Source: Dromaius novaehollandiae (lineage: Eukaryota; Chordata; Aves; Casuariiformes; Dromaiidae). From it: a DNA stretch of 64,000 nt. Of this stretch, positions 49,690-62,722 are shown piece by piece (the first letter of the stretch is position 1; each line of letters begins with the position of its first letter). Position numbers and translations under genes: made by a program. Where the stretch lies: assembly GCF_036370855.1 (NCBI RefSeq), contig NC_088130.1, forward strand, positions 67,742,941 through 67,806,940, given 5' to 3'. The notes beneath the pieces were generated by a model. The model saw only the letters and a list, made by a program, of their open reading frames with translations. It searched no databases and had not been told where the DNA came from.

Positions 49690-50130
49690 CATCACTTCCT
49701 TCTTAAAAAAAGCAAAAAGAGAAGATGGAAAAATCTAAATTGTTAATTACATTTTTATAACTACCAAGTCATGCAAGATTCTTTATTGATATTAAGACGA
49801 CAAGATCTCATCACGCCCAAGTTTATTTTGATAGCTGTAAATCCACTTCTGCTAAAGTCAGCTGGAAAAGATTTTACTATTGAGTAATGATGGAAACAAA
49901 ATACCACTTATTACAAGGAAACAGGAACAAGAACCTATTTGACGCTGAAAGGCAACCGAGCTAATCCGTTTGTTATTAAGAGATAGCGAAAGAAGTCTTT
50001 TTTGCCACTCTGAGATACTGGCAGCAAGATCCGTTGGCTGTTAACAGAGATCCCAGGCTTGCCCTAAACCGCAGTGCAATTGCAGTGATGCTCATGAAAA
50101 CTGTAATTAAAGATGCAGCTCCAGGGTTGA
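49690..50130. promoter_or_regulatory. Candidate conserved noncoding element
   Basis: About 440 bases of AT-rich, repeat-free, CpG-poor sequence of the sort that typically forms developmental enhancers near transcription factor genes. The call rests on composition only. Confidence 0.2.
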
Positions 50131-51149
50131 ACCTCCAGCCATCACCATATCTTAGAAGGAGAAAAAAACCCGAACCCTAACACAAGAGTATTTCCAGATC
50201 TGTTCTTAAGCATTTCTGGGGTCAGGAAAGTTGAGCTGCCTTTCCAACATAAACTCACCTGTTCATTAAAAAATGGCAAGGACTGATGAAGATTACGACA
50301 AATCTACCTCAAGGTATCCCCTAGAGAAAGGCAGAGCTGATACTCTTTGGGCTTGTGTAAAGGAAGGGGCTAGCAAAGTTGCATGTGGGCAATGTAGGCA
50401 ATACCGCAGAGGGCTGCTGAACTGCACAGAAACGTGTTCAAGGCCGACGATGATACTACTGAAACGGGAGGCCCGCTGGACTCGGGGAAGGACTTCAGGC
50501 CAGAAACACAGAGGCTCCAAGGCTTCTGAAGGCACAGGCAGCGTTCCCGTGGAGGAATGCTTGTTGCAATACCAGCAAAGGAGGAGATGGGACCTACAGG
50601 GAGAAATGAACTGCATCTTTCCGGCTGACACAGCAGGGACGGTTTGGATAGTGCAGAACAACGGGGTTACACACGGGAGCCGTGGACGTTGCTATTTGCC
50701 TTCGGGGAAGTCAATGCGAGCAGATGGGGAAATATTTGTACAGATAAGAAAGTCCTGCTCGAATCTCAGATTCCTGATTGCAGGTGGGAGAAGGATTTGA
50801 ATTCTCCAGCTATAGATCAGAAGAGCAGGAGCAAGGCAGAGCCATAACAGCATGTGTAAAGGTGGTGCAATAAAAATATCCAGTGCTACCGCTGTTTGGA
50901 CTATGATAGTTTGAAGCATCTTCAGATGAGATTAGGTTTTTACTGTGCAAGGTGCAGGGTTTATTATTATTTTTATTGTTATTACTACTACTAACTGCAA
51001 TAACCATTTATACTGCATCAGTGTCTAAGAGCTATGAGCAGGACGCGCGCCCTGTAGAGGAACCGCATAAACAAGGCAGGAGAAGGAGCAATCTCTCCCT
51101 AAAAGCTCGCGCCCAAAATAAACAGTGGGAGAAAACAGAGATTACCTCG

Positions 51150-51240
51150 TTTGCACAGATGAGGAACAGATACTCGGTGATTTGCCCAAGGCCACATAGG
51201 AAGCCCACGTCAGAGCCAAAATTTCAAGCTAGATCTTCCA
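51150..51240 (-). repeat. MIR-like (CORE-SINE) relic
   Basis: 'ttgcacagatgaggaacaga', 'gtgatttgcccaaggccaca' and 'cagagccaaaatttcaagct' follow the inverted MIR consensus (CAGATGAGGAAAC, AACTTGCCCAAGGTCACA, CAGAGCCGGGATTCGAA). It is one of the best-preserved copies here. Confidence 0.65.
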
Positions 51241-54200
51241 AATCGCAATTCGCCACCTTATCTAGATGATCAGCCCAAGCTGGCTCTCTGCCTAGGACTG
51301 AGTCTTATCCTACAACCAGAGGCACCATGAAACTCGGAGAGGCGCTGGCAGTGGGCATTGGGCCTCACGTGTGGGTGCCACCACGTGCCTGGGCTCATGG
51401 TCCTTGCCCATGGGTCCGATGCCTGGGTGGCTCATCCCTAAGCCCAGCTTTGCTGAGGAGCAGCAGGAGGCTACTCAAAGAGCGTTGGCCCAATTCACAG
51501 AGCCTGTCGCTACCGAGTTCTGGTACCCGCTCAGATGACTGTCACTGAAACCAGGATAGAATAAATCACCCAAAGGAGCAGGGACGGCAGGGCTTGGCCT
51601 CACAACAGCCCTGGGGGTTTTGCTCGTGCTTCCCACGGCTCACCTGGTAGCAGGCTCAGGACTTTCCCCTGCATGAAAGCAAAAAGATTTTTTTGGCACC
51701 AAGGGAAAGTGGATTTCCCAGGCTTGCGGAAGCCCAGCCAGCGTACAGGCAGCTCCCAAGGAAAAACAGAAACAGGGAAAGTCAGTGAGGCTGGGAACTG
51801 CAGCTCCTCGCCTCGGGCACCCGACCTGCCGGAGCGGGACGGGAAGGCTCTGCGGGCACGGAGGAAGGCTCACCGCGACGGTAACGCCGGCTGCAAACCG
51901 GAGCTTTTCCAAACATAAACAGTTTGGGAAGAAGGGAGACAGCGAGCAAGCTAAAAATAAGCAGCAGCGAGTGAAAAGGATTAAAGGAGCCCAAAAGAAA
52001 TAGCGAGCGGCAAATTGCACGGAATTGTTCGGCAAACAATAAAGGCTCCTTGCCATCTCCCTGCAACAGGCGGCTGGCACGGAGAGAAAGCAGCACACCG
52101 CACATGATAGCTGCAAAGGGGAAACGGGGAAATTCAGACGCGGCAGATTTGTTAAGTGGTTATTTTTCTCCCGTCTTTGCGGAAGACAAAGGGAAGGTAA
52201 AGCTCCCGAAGACAGGGATTGTATTTCACTCCAGCACAGAGAAGGCTTTCGAGCGTCTGCAGAGAGCTACAAGAAATGGCCCTAAAAAGATTAGGGCTCT
52301 TAAGGTAGGGCAAAACACTATATCCAGACAACACACTCGAGTTTTAATGATAGTGGGGACAGAATTGAGTGAAGCATTGTCTGCTGCCTTTAGGAAACCG
52401 AAAACTTAATTTGAAACAGCACAGACTAGATCTGGGCTCTTCACACAAGCAGGGCTTTATTCCTGTCCTTTAAGTATCACTCTTTATCCTTGACATATAT
52501 TTTCCATTCACCGCTTTTCCACAACACCATCCATCACGATGAAAGGCAAGAAAGCCAGTGGCCAAAGCTCACCATGAACTGGTCCAGCACTGCTTTCCCA
52601 TATGAAACCACACCATGGATTTGCCTTGCCGCTTCTTGGAGGAGGCACACACCAACCCCCAGTTCGACCCAGTGCTCATGCACGTGCTTAACTTTAAGCC
52701 CGTGAGCAGGCGTGCTGGAGTGCACGAAAGCATGCACTCAGCAGAGCTCCTCACAGATTTCAAATTAAGTATCTGCCTACAAATATTTTGTTGTAGCTAT
52801 TCAGTTCAACAGCCCTTGGAAAGGGGGAAATAAACCCATCCAAGGCCTGCATTTTCTCAGCCTACTAATTTTACCCACACCTCTTTAACTTGAGGCCAAT
52901 AAACTAGTACAGAAAACTAAATCAAACCTGCTTGCACTGTGAAGGAAAGGGGAACTCCACACTGAGCTTTGCAAGGCGGGGGGCAGAAACAGCATTTTGA
53001 GCTGCAACTGGCTGTTAAAAGAGAGCTGGGCCCGTGATCACTGCTGCTCTAGCCTTAAATCCACCACGGGTCTTGGCTGGATCGGGGGCTTCCTGCCTTG
53101 AGCATCGAGTCTCATAGCTACAAACGCTGCAATGGCTGCTGCAGCCCATGGAGTCACCAGGATTTTCTGGCACCACTTGGCACTTGGGATGATACAACAG
53201 GGCACCACCTTGCTTTGGACGACTTGCAGGTTGATGGGATGAAAGGCATCGTCGAAGGATTTGGTCCCCTCAGCTAAGCAACTGTCAGAAAATAGCCAGA
53301 AGAGGACGGGAGGCTGATTTTAAAGAAAGTGCTGGAGGTAGAGCCTAGCCCAGACAAGCTGGTGGGAGATGGAGGGCGATGCTGTAGGCACGGGACTGTG
53401 CAGTGTCAGCACTAGGGCTGCACTGCCCAAAGACGCGTTCGGGGGGTCTAGCAAGCTCCTCCTGCCCACAAGCACTTTGTGCATCACCAGTGAGATGCAG
53501 ACTCTTGGTCCAAGGTGAAATCCAGGCCAATGGACTTGGAGGAAAAGCCACGTTTCCTCTGCGGTGCAACACAGCCTTCTCCTGCATGTGGACAGGGACA
53601 TGGGCACCTTCACCTTTGCTCTCCCTCTGTTAGCGCGGAGAAGCTCTGCGCCATTTCCACCCACAGGCAGAGCAAAACAGCCTCAGCATCTCACATAAAA
53701 GCTATTTGTCCAGGCAACATGTCAGTCCTGCCTTCCAGCTGCGTTACCTCCCTGAGCACAAGGGGCTTTCAAGTAAAACCACGGTGGGGCCAAAATCAAC
53801 CTGGATGCAAGTAGGCCCAACTGCAGACCCTCTGTTTTCAACCACGGCTGACTAAAACCTATCCGTTCTCCCTTCGTGATGTTTTCAGTGAGACATCAGT
53901 AAGTCAAGTGAGCTTCCCTCCGGCAGGTGTGTCTGTCCAAACACGAGGGCAGGAGGGACTTAGAGCAAACAAGTCCATTTTAAAGGACGCTAAGCCAAAG
54001 ATCAAACAAATCACACAGGCTGCCTCAGAGAAAGTTGTAGAGATGATGACTCCATGCAGACGTCTTGACTTCTTAAACCTGAGGTTACAGAGGTAGGGTC
54101 AGCTCTGGATGGACAGGTCTCCAGAGCTGCAAGATCCAGAGGTTTTGCTCCTGCTCATGTCCAGCTTGGGTGAGGCCCAGGATGGAGGGCAGTCAGTCAG

Positions 54201-55491
54201 ATGGGTCCTTTGAAGCGGTCGTACTCAGGCAGATGACGGCAGTTTAAAGGTGTCCAGTCTGTTGGACTCACGTCTCTCGTGGTCTTCACTCACCCAACCC
54301 GGCAGGTGGGAGAAGAGAGCCCTGAGCTGGCTTAGAGGAGGACCAGTGCAACAGGCTGGCTGGTGGGTTGGTGTGCGCGGTGCGTGGAGATGCCACATCC
54401 TCCCTCTGGCCACCCCTTGACTGGGGAGACATCCAGAAGCGGGCGGCCAAAGACAGGAGCTAGGAGCAGAGGAACACGAGGGGAGACCAGGGATTGGAAA
54501 CTGGGTATCCTGGAAAACGGAGAAATGCTAATCCATTTCTCCTGGCGTAAATCCATCAGCAGCCTGGGGGAATCGATCGCATTTTGCCTGTGCTGCCTCC
54601 TCCGGCCCCAGCCGCTTTGATGCGCGTAGAGGCAGCTGCTGGCATCACGACTTCCCTATCCCGCAGGCCGGGGACTTTCGGCCAAAGGGAGCCCCTGACC
54701 TTGCCCCGTGCTCTGTTCCTAAGAATAAAACTCACGCAGCTCCACCGCAACGGCGTGCGCGGTGAGATAATTGCAGGGAAACGGCGGCTGTAGCCCAGCG
54801 ACCGCTGTAATTGCTCGCGCGCCATCTTGTAGCCAGGTTCCCCGTGCTATTATCCCCTTATTAATAGAAACCGAATCCACCTTTGCAGGGACGGTGCTGC
54901 GAGCCTGGAAATTATGCGGTCTCCCGGGGGCTCACCTCAGCCGAGAAGCCACAGTTTGGCATCCCGGGGCTCGGGGAAAACATCTGCACTGTATTTGCAA
55001 AAACCCTCGGCTCGTCGCCACCCAAGGGCCGGATTCTGGCCGGGACCGCAGGATGCTCCCACCCAAGTTGCGGCGAAACCCCTGCAGCCTCAGTAGGAAG
55101 CAGGATTGAGTCTGAGGGGTGTTTGGGCCCCGCCGCGGTGCGTTTTGTAAGGCTGAGCTTTCCAGAGGAGATGAAGGGAAACAGCCTGACACCCGCTGCG
55201 ATCCCACCGGGCGTCTTTAAGGCTGCTTTCAAAATCCCACTGCGAGCCAAAATCCACCGCGGTCAGTGACAAGGCCACAGATTGTGTCCTTTGCTCCCGT
55301 AGGGCGAAAGGTTCCCTTCTCCCCACCTGTTATTCTGCCACGAGGGAGAAAAGGGCACGGAAATATTTTTATTTTGCAAGATGTGGCTTAAAAGGTTGGA
55401 TAAGCAATCCCAGCCTCAGGCCCACATCCCTCTCCTTTGCCCGGCAACGCAGAAGAAGGGACCCAGGGCTCAAGCAAGTGGCCAGATCCTC

Positions 55492-55580
55492 TATTCACAT
55501 CAGTGCAAACCGGGAGCATAAATCTTGGCTTTGCACCACTTTCAAACCTGTGTAAATGAGATTAGACTCAGCCACGCTGC
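55492..55580. repeat. Relic of an ancient sauropsid repeat
   Basis: Contains 'cctgtgtaaatgagattaga' followed by 'ctcagcc', a decayed form of the CAGTGTAAATGAGATCAGAATC type of sequence shared with the relics at 38.9 and 40.1 kb. Confidence 0.4.
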
Positions 55581-55649
55581 AATTTCCCTCACTGAGGCAG
55601 GCGAGTGAGATTTGGTCTATTAACTAATTCATCCTAGCAGCGTTGCTGC

Positions 55650-55735
55650 AAGGTATGGCAGCAAGTATTAACTTCATCTCACAAGGAGGAAAACTGAAGG
55701 TCAAGTGACCTGATCCTCCCCGCGCTTGCACGGCT
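55650..55735 (-). repeat. MIR-like (CORE-SINE) relic
   Basis: 'cttcatctcacaaggaggaa' and 'aactgaaggtcaagtgacct' fit the inverted MIR layout with heavy divergence. Confidence 0.4.
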
Positions 55736-58700
55736 GGGGTACGGCATGGCCCGTCCGTGGTGCCACGGGAGCAGGGACCAGGAGCCCAGCAGCCGTGGAC
55801 TCAGGGCTGGGAAACGGGTGGACGCTCCCGCTTGCGCCTCGCCGGATGTTCAGTACAAAAGATGAGGGCAAAAGTGGCAGTGTGGTGGGGGGGGATATTT
55901 TGGAAAGACCGAAGCTACAACCCTAGGGCTCTTCTTGCTGGAAGGGGTGAACACGAACACCGATACCAGACAGATGCAAGGACAGAAAGAAACACGCCAT
56001 GGGTTTGGAGAGCCACAAACTTCCCTGCTGACAGTCTGTGTTTCCACTTAACCCTTTGATGCTGCTGTGTGCGAGACTACACAACCACAACATCTGGTTA
56101 TGGGGATCAATGTGGGATGACGTGGGGGGAAAGGAGAAGGCTGTGACATCCAGTTCAGACCAGGCTTCGGCCTTAAATGTGCTATATGGTCCATATAACA
56201 CCATCTAGGCCATCAGGATGACTCAGGATTGACAACACAGGTCCCAGCAGAGGCAAGACATCCAGGACTGTCTGTTCGGTCTCTAATAACCCTCTCATTA
56301 GTGGAGCTGGACTTCCAAGCCAACACAGTTATGTGGCTTTCCGTGGTCAGGACTAGCTCAGGTATTTCTTCCTGTCTGTCTTGTTCCAGGCTGACTTTGC
56401 CTCTGAAACTTAGATTTGAAACAGTACTGGATAAAAAGTGACTGTGGCCAAGACTTTTTCATTGGATAAGCAAAGATGAATGCACAAGGCATGAGTCAGC
56501 ATTAAAGCTGGAAGGTAAATCAGGTCCCTCCAACTGAGATGCAGTTGATAATACAAAGATGAAATATGTTTTGGTACATTTGCATGTAAAATTCAGGTTT
56601 ATGAAGGTCTTCAGGATCATCTGAATCTCACATAAAATTTGGAATTTCATAAAAATGGATGTTCCTTTGAGGTGAGTTTAGAGGCAAGGGAGCAGCAACA
56701 GCATGCTGCCACTAGAGATGTGGAAAGCTCAGTTCTTCAAAGGCAGAGTGGACGGGAAGGTGATCTGAAACTTCTCACCGTCCCTGTGGAGACCAGAGTT
56801 TGCTCTGAGCTGTGCTGACAAAACTGTGCTGGCCCAAACTCTTCTTTTTTTCTATGAGGGAGCTCATGAGAGTTGGATGCCACTGGGAGAAATTTCCAAG
56901 CACAAGTTCCAGCAGAGCTTGCCCACTGTCCCTGCGTCGGGTAAGAGATGAGGTCGCTTTGCCTGCTAATTAACACTGATTTACTAACCATGAATTCCTG
57001 CGCAAAATGTCATGGAGAAGGATGAATGGACCATTTTCACCTGGACTCCACAGCAGCTCTGGCCCCTCTAACTGCTGTAGTAGCCTTTTCAGATCCTGGG
57101 ATCTGGAAAGGATGTTACGAATCAGGAGCAGAATCAAGATCTCACGATGCAGCAGCCACTCGCCCCTGCACCACCCTCTCCTTTGCCCTCTTCACTTCGC
57201 ACTCCAGTCCTGTGTCTCAAAACACTCCAGCAGTATTTGCTTCCATTTCCCAATTCGTGGTTAGCAAAGCCTAGGAGATGGCTTCCTACAGTAACGATTT
57301 TAACCATCAGGATTGTTAATACTCTCAAAGCACACCTGAGTAAGGGAAAGAATTATCAGTCCGTGATATTTCCAAGCTTCTCTGCTTTTCTTCCCCTCTT
57401 CTTCCCCTCGCTTTTGCACTTCCCATTTTGATGGCAAATATTATCAGTATTTCTGAGGATGAATCCCAGAGGCTTGCAACCAAGCCCTTGCAGAGCCAAG
57501 TCAGCCAGCACAGATGTGCTGGAGAAAGGGGCAGATGGTTCTCCTTCCCCTGAAACTCAAGATTTTGCTTCTTGACGCTGCAGCGTTCTGCAAGCTGGGG
57601 ATGTCGGGAGCACGTCCCTCCCCATATGGCAAGTAAGAAGCCGTCCCGGGAAGATTAAAGCAGGCGGAGAAGACCTGGGCTGCCTTCTGCATTTATCATC
57701 CCTCTGCCATCATTTCGTGAAAGCCTAGCACTGTTAAGCAACCATGCAAGAGATGAAAAGCAGCAGGAAAATAAACAATACATAAATGCCAAAATAATTT
57801 GTGAACTCCACCTCCAGGGTGGATCTCTACCCACATATACTCTCCTCCAAGAGGCCGCCTGCTCTCCTGCCCCGGTGAGAAGGTCACTTTGAGTGAAGTG
57901 AAGATCCTGGGCAACACGTTGCTTCAGAGTGATGCATCGGAGAGCCTTGCAGGTGACACAAACTGTAACCGCTGTAATTAAAGTTCATTGGCCCATTTCA
58001 CCCCCGTGAAACCCATGCCTGTTTCACTGCCGATTCCAGCAGGAACAGGTTCGATGCCCGTTACAGGGAACGCACTGGGAGCGCCAGGGAGACTGCCCAA
58101 AGCATGAGCAAAACTGAGCAGAGGACCCTGATACAAGACGTAGCGCTGCCAAAAGAGCACAAGGCTGAGCGAAGCCGGCGCCAGCTTGCCGCAGAAGGAA
58201 GCGGGGACGGGAGAGAGGCGTCTGAACAAGGTGAGGTCACTGGGGGAGGAAAACAGGGTGTGGGAAGAAGAAATCGCCAGCGTTGCATCCCCACCTCCTC
58301 TGCAGAAGTCACGGAGCAGAACCCTTCCTGATCAAAAGATACCTTCCCTGATGGATGGAAAGCATCTGGACATGTGTGGCCAGGGGACACTGTCTTTGGA
58401 GCATCTCTGGAAAACCAGCCAAATTCGGTGCAGATCCTTGGCACCCCAGCCTCAGCGCAGTGCCCCTGGGGCCTCACGGAGGCTCCGGCTCCCGCTAGGA
58501 CTCAAGCAGGTCCCCAGCTGCCCCAGCCCTCGGGAGCAGAGGTGGAAACGAGCTGAACCAGCTCCACCGTCCAATGTTGCCCGTCGTCCCAAAAAAACGT
58601 TCAAACCAGGCGCAAAGAGCCAGCGGCCTGACAAAAAGGGGTCTCTGACCCAGTGCATGTTGCTATGGACGGCTGCTTGCGGCTCAGGGCAGCGGTGCCT

Positions 58701-59084
58701 CATGCTCAGAGGCTGAGGAGCTGCGATCAGCCGGCAGAGATGGCAGGGCCTCAGCAAAGCACTTTGCGACCCTCTGACCCCTCTTGGTCCTCGCCTGCGC
58801 CCACCGGGGACCGGGGAGGCTGGAGGGGCTCAGGAGACACAGCACGCGGCCGTGCACGTGGGGACGGTGCCCCGGCTCCCCTCCGTGTCGAGCAGAGGTG
58901 CAAACGTGCCAGCTGGACGACTCCTAAAATGAGATGCCCAACGGCGCAGCAGGAGCCCCGGCGTCTGTTCACATCTGAGCGGGCTACGCGGGGCGACATG
59001 CTTGAGAAATATCCCTTGTACCTGTGCATATGTATTCGAATTATCGGTTTTATCTAGCCGGAAATTATAAAGCGGCTGGGAGAA

Positions 59085-59410
59085 GAGAGGGAAAATGCAC
59101 TCCTTGTTTGGCACAAAAATATAGGTAACAATTATTAAGCAATAATTGATTCATCTGATACTTTATTAGCCGGCGTCGCGTTTGAAAGTGACAGGCTCGG
59201 TAGCAAGCCTTTCATGTGACATGTTATTAAAGGCTCTTTTTCTGGCTCTGAAAGGCAGTGGCTGGCAGATCAAAGGTCAGACATTTCAAGGAGTAAATTG
59301 GTTTAATGTGGCTGCAGATAGCCTCGCAAAACCTAATAAATATGCAGCAAAATGTAAGGAGAGAAAATTGTGGACAAGAGAGACAATTACTTTGAAACCA
59401 GGATAAGAGC
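59085..59410. promoter_or_regulatory. Candidate conserved noncoding element with TCF/DR1-type site
   Basis: AT-rich, repeat-free block with a near-palindrome of AATTATTA/TAATTGATT type at about 59129-59152. At 59267-59279 it has AGATCAAAGGTCA, which fits both the TCF/LEF consensus (AGATCAAAG) and a DR1 nuclear-receptor element. It is bordered by a CpG-rich patch at 59440-59640. Confidence 0.3.
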
Positions 59411-59439
59411 AGCACGGGCTCAAATTAATCAGCGGAAGG

Positions 59440-59640
59440 GCTCCTTCCCCGGCTCTCGCCTGCAGCGGGTTTAGCATCCAGAGCGGGAGGCCGGCTGCCA
59501 GCCCGCTGGGTGGGACACGCTGGGGGCTGCCGGGAAAGCCAAAATTTCCCTCCCCTGCAGCAAAGCGGGAAGGCCTGGCCCGGCGGCGCGAACCACCGCG
59601 GCTTTCCGGCTCCACCGGGCAGCCTTTCGCGAGCTGCAGC
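59440..59640. promoter_or_regulatory. CpG-rich patch
   Basis: About 200 GC-rich bases with CpG clusters directly next to an AT-rich candidate element. This is a possible enhancer or promoter flank with no further evidence. Confidence 0.3.
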
Positions 59641-61574
59641 ACATCGGGTTCACAAGCAACGGGGGATTTTGCGGTGGCAGGCGAAGAGATTATTGCTTCT
59701 CGGCTAAATCCGATGGGGAGCCCTTAACTACTGACAGAGCTGGCTCGCGCTGCAAGCACCATGGCTGGGAGACGATTACTCGCTGCTCAGTCTTCGGGTT
59801 CCCTCTGCACAGCAGAAAACCAGACCTTGCGCCCGTCTTCCCATGCTCAAAAATCAAAAGTCTTGGAAGACTGCAGGCAACAGGAGAGCCAGCGGGATTT
59901 GCATCTCGTTGGAGTCAAGGAGCTGAAACCCCTGTAGCCCAGAGCAGAAGTGATGCCTAATTAAACTGTTTTAAAGTCAGTCTTGCCAGATCTCGCAGTG
60001 TAACAGAGATCCTGCTCGCCCGAGCTATTTCTGTCTAAGCTCCAGCTGCCGGAATCACGCTATTTGCTCAGAATTTCTGGTCTTATTACAAAATAAAGTC
60101 ATTGGCCTCCACATATGAACCCCAAATGCACCAGCACTTGAAAGCACATTAAAAAACATGAACGCAAAATAATTTAATTGTAAGAATGGCTGTTTTTTAA
60201 CTCCCCTCATTGTTTTTAACATAATCCTGTGACATTTTAGAAGCATACCTCCCTATTTTTAAACTCCAGCTGGGCGGCAAAGTCGAAATACTTTGGGTTT
60301 TTGCTTGCATCTGTTGAAAGGCCTTAACTCAAATGACCTCCAAATGGTTGGAAGGAAGGATCTCATTGCTAAAAAGTCACAACTTCGCTCCTCTTAATTA
60401 AAAGTGAGAAAACACCCACTCCAGTTCTCTAATCTTGCAAGAGACTTCCTGCCCGAATGGAGAAAACAATGCTTGATATTCCTCGTACGTCTGGAAAACA
60501 GAGTGGAGGAAACAAATCTTTGAAATGAAACTCTCGATCCCCCTCGGAGAAGCAGATAAGGGCACAACCTCTTTGTATTCCTGTTGCGGGTCGCCCTTAA
60601 CAGATGAGTCACGGTACTCGGGTGCTCCTTATCGCGGGCCCACCAGAGAGCCCGATAAGCGCAAAGCACAGCACTACCTGCGACCCAGCACAGCTCTGAG
60701 CAAAACTTTGTTGGCTGCTCTGCATGGGTGGGGAAACGCTGGTTCCCGAGGACTATTTTGCACCAAGGAAATTTCCTTTGAGTAAGAGGAAGGGAAAGAT
60801 TTGGGGAGAATAAGGGTGTATCGCCCCATCCTGCTCCAGCCCTTTTGCTTCAGGAGAGAAGCCACGGGGAGGCATTTCTGCAGCAGGACTTCCCCACCGT
60901 GGCTGAAGGTGGCCCATCGCCTGTCGTGTCCACGCACCCGGGCAGAGATCTGCACCACAGGCAGCACCTTCACCTCCCTGGGGAACCTCTGCTCACGGGA
61001 AACCTTGCAAAAAGCCTCAGGAGCGAAGGAGAGGGGAAAACTCCGTGCTGTCCATGCCCGGCTCGCCAAGGGATGGTTCACCACGTAGGCGAGACCTTCT
61101 CCATCCTTATGGAGTCGCCCACGAGGAGCAGCGACGGGGCACGGATGTCTGCACCTTCAGCCCACGCCGGCAGCCAGTGCGCTCTTGCCCCGCGTTATTT
61201 GTGTGTATATAGCTCTCCCATAAATCAGGAGCCCTGACAGTGTAATTTGTATCTGGGGAACCTGGAGCAATTACAAAATCAACCCAAACACTATTTGTTT
61301 CACAAGATTTCGCCCTTAGTTAGCACTGTCGTTCGGTTTTAATTACGCTATAATTAATTGCAACAAAACTGTTTGGAAAATGCGTGTGCACAGCGCAAAG
61401 GTTCAAATATTGCAACCTTCCTGCTCCTCTGCAGCCACAAGTGTAAAACAACTGCCTGCAGGAAATTTATGACCCCATTTTGATGCAGCACGTGGCATTC
61501 GCTTTACCACCTCCCATCCACAGGTTCTCCAAGTCCCTTGGAAAACAGACCGAGACCCATGAGAGGCGACTATT

Positions 61575-61670
61575 AAGTTATTTTATGGTCAGGGAAATTA
61601 AGGCACAGAGGATCTAATCTCTTTAATTTATCACCAGACAGAAGTTGCCGGATGTGAACCAAACTCAGGT
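61575..61670 (-). repeat. MIR-like (CORE-SINE) relic
   Basis: 'attttatggtcagggaaatt' and 'aaggcacagaggatctaatc', then 'gttgccggatgtgaacc', track the inverted MIR consensus (ATTTTACAGATGAGGAAA, CTGAGGCACAGAGAGG, CAGAGCCGGGATTCGAACC). Confidence 0.55.
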
Positions 61671-62697
61671 TTGCAACAAATTCTCCCTTTTTTGTCAGTG
61701 AGGGGAAACAACCAGCTGATCTCTCCTGGTTCCCATGTTTTTCTTGGTGATGCTGGACACACGGGCAAAGGCAGCTGCCCTCGCAGGCCAAGCAGGCACT
61801 GGCGAGGCATCTGGGCAGCCCTGGGAAGCCTCATCGGAGGCCTCCTGAGATGACTTCACTCAGCAAGGTAAATCACCACCTTTCTCTCCAGCCTAGGATG
61901 TTCAGACTTCCCATGCCTGTTCCCTTGCAACCTTCAAAGCCCCCTTGCATCTGAAGGGACTGCGAGTTTTTCCCACTCAATAGCTGGGTCCATGGAGTAG
62001 GTTTCCTCATTTTTAGTTCACACCAGTAAAAGAGACATTAAGCAATGCCTCCCTAAAGAGAGAAGGCAGCCCAGGCCTGTTCATCGCATAGGAGAACTGA
62101 TAATAAAGGAAAGCAAATCCAACCTATTTCTTTTGCAATCTGTCCCCTTCTAATATTTCCAGCATCTAACTATAGCACCGAGGTATTAATCCTTGTCGAG
62201 GTGGACTTTCAGAGTCCCCCTTTTGCTGCTGTTGTTCAGTTTTCAGCGCAGACTATAAAAACAGCCGCAATAATTCTTGGGCAGTCACTAGGAAACGAGA
62301 AGCACCAAACTCATCCGAGGCTGCCTCGAGTTTCATCGCCTGGCCTGGCTCTGGTTTGAAGGCACAAACGCATCCCGTCCCACCCCGCTGCCTCGGCTTT
62401 CACAACACCGAGTATTTCCGTGCACGAAACGCAGCTGCAGCAGGACTCCACCGCTGCGCCCTGCGAGGCCAGGGAGAAAGTCCGGAGGGGCCGAGGCAGT
62501 CAGGAGGCAGGGATTAACGGAGGTGACTCATCCGCCACTCGCACGCTGTGAACGAGGCCGAGGGAACGGCTGAGGGTAGCAAGCTGCCAGTAGGGCAGGA
62601 GGGGAAATTTCCCATTTAGATATTGTTCAACAACAATAAAATGATTCTTTTTTTTTTCCCCCAGCTAAATACCTCTTAGAAAAAATACACTGCCTTG

Positions 62698-62722
62698 TCC
62701 TCTCCTCTCCTCTCCTCTCCTT
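62698..62722. repeat. CTCTC pentanucleotide microsatellite
   Basis: About five tandem TCCTC units. It is short enough to be polymorphic or neutral. Confidence 0.9.

Noticed and set aside
50273..50800. 175-codon plus-strand open frame
   Set aside because: Mixed composition, no known motif, no splice sites or poly(A) signal in a convincing place. Kept as chance, though it is the least repetitive of the long frames.
58020..58075. Possible tRNA: the sequence 'ggttcgatgcc' fits the B-box consensus
   Set aside because: No A-box at the required distance upstream and no acceptor stem pairing, so not a tRNA.
58186..58716. 176-codon plus-strand open frame
   Set aside because: No domain; opposite-strand frames of similar size overlap it.
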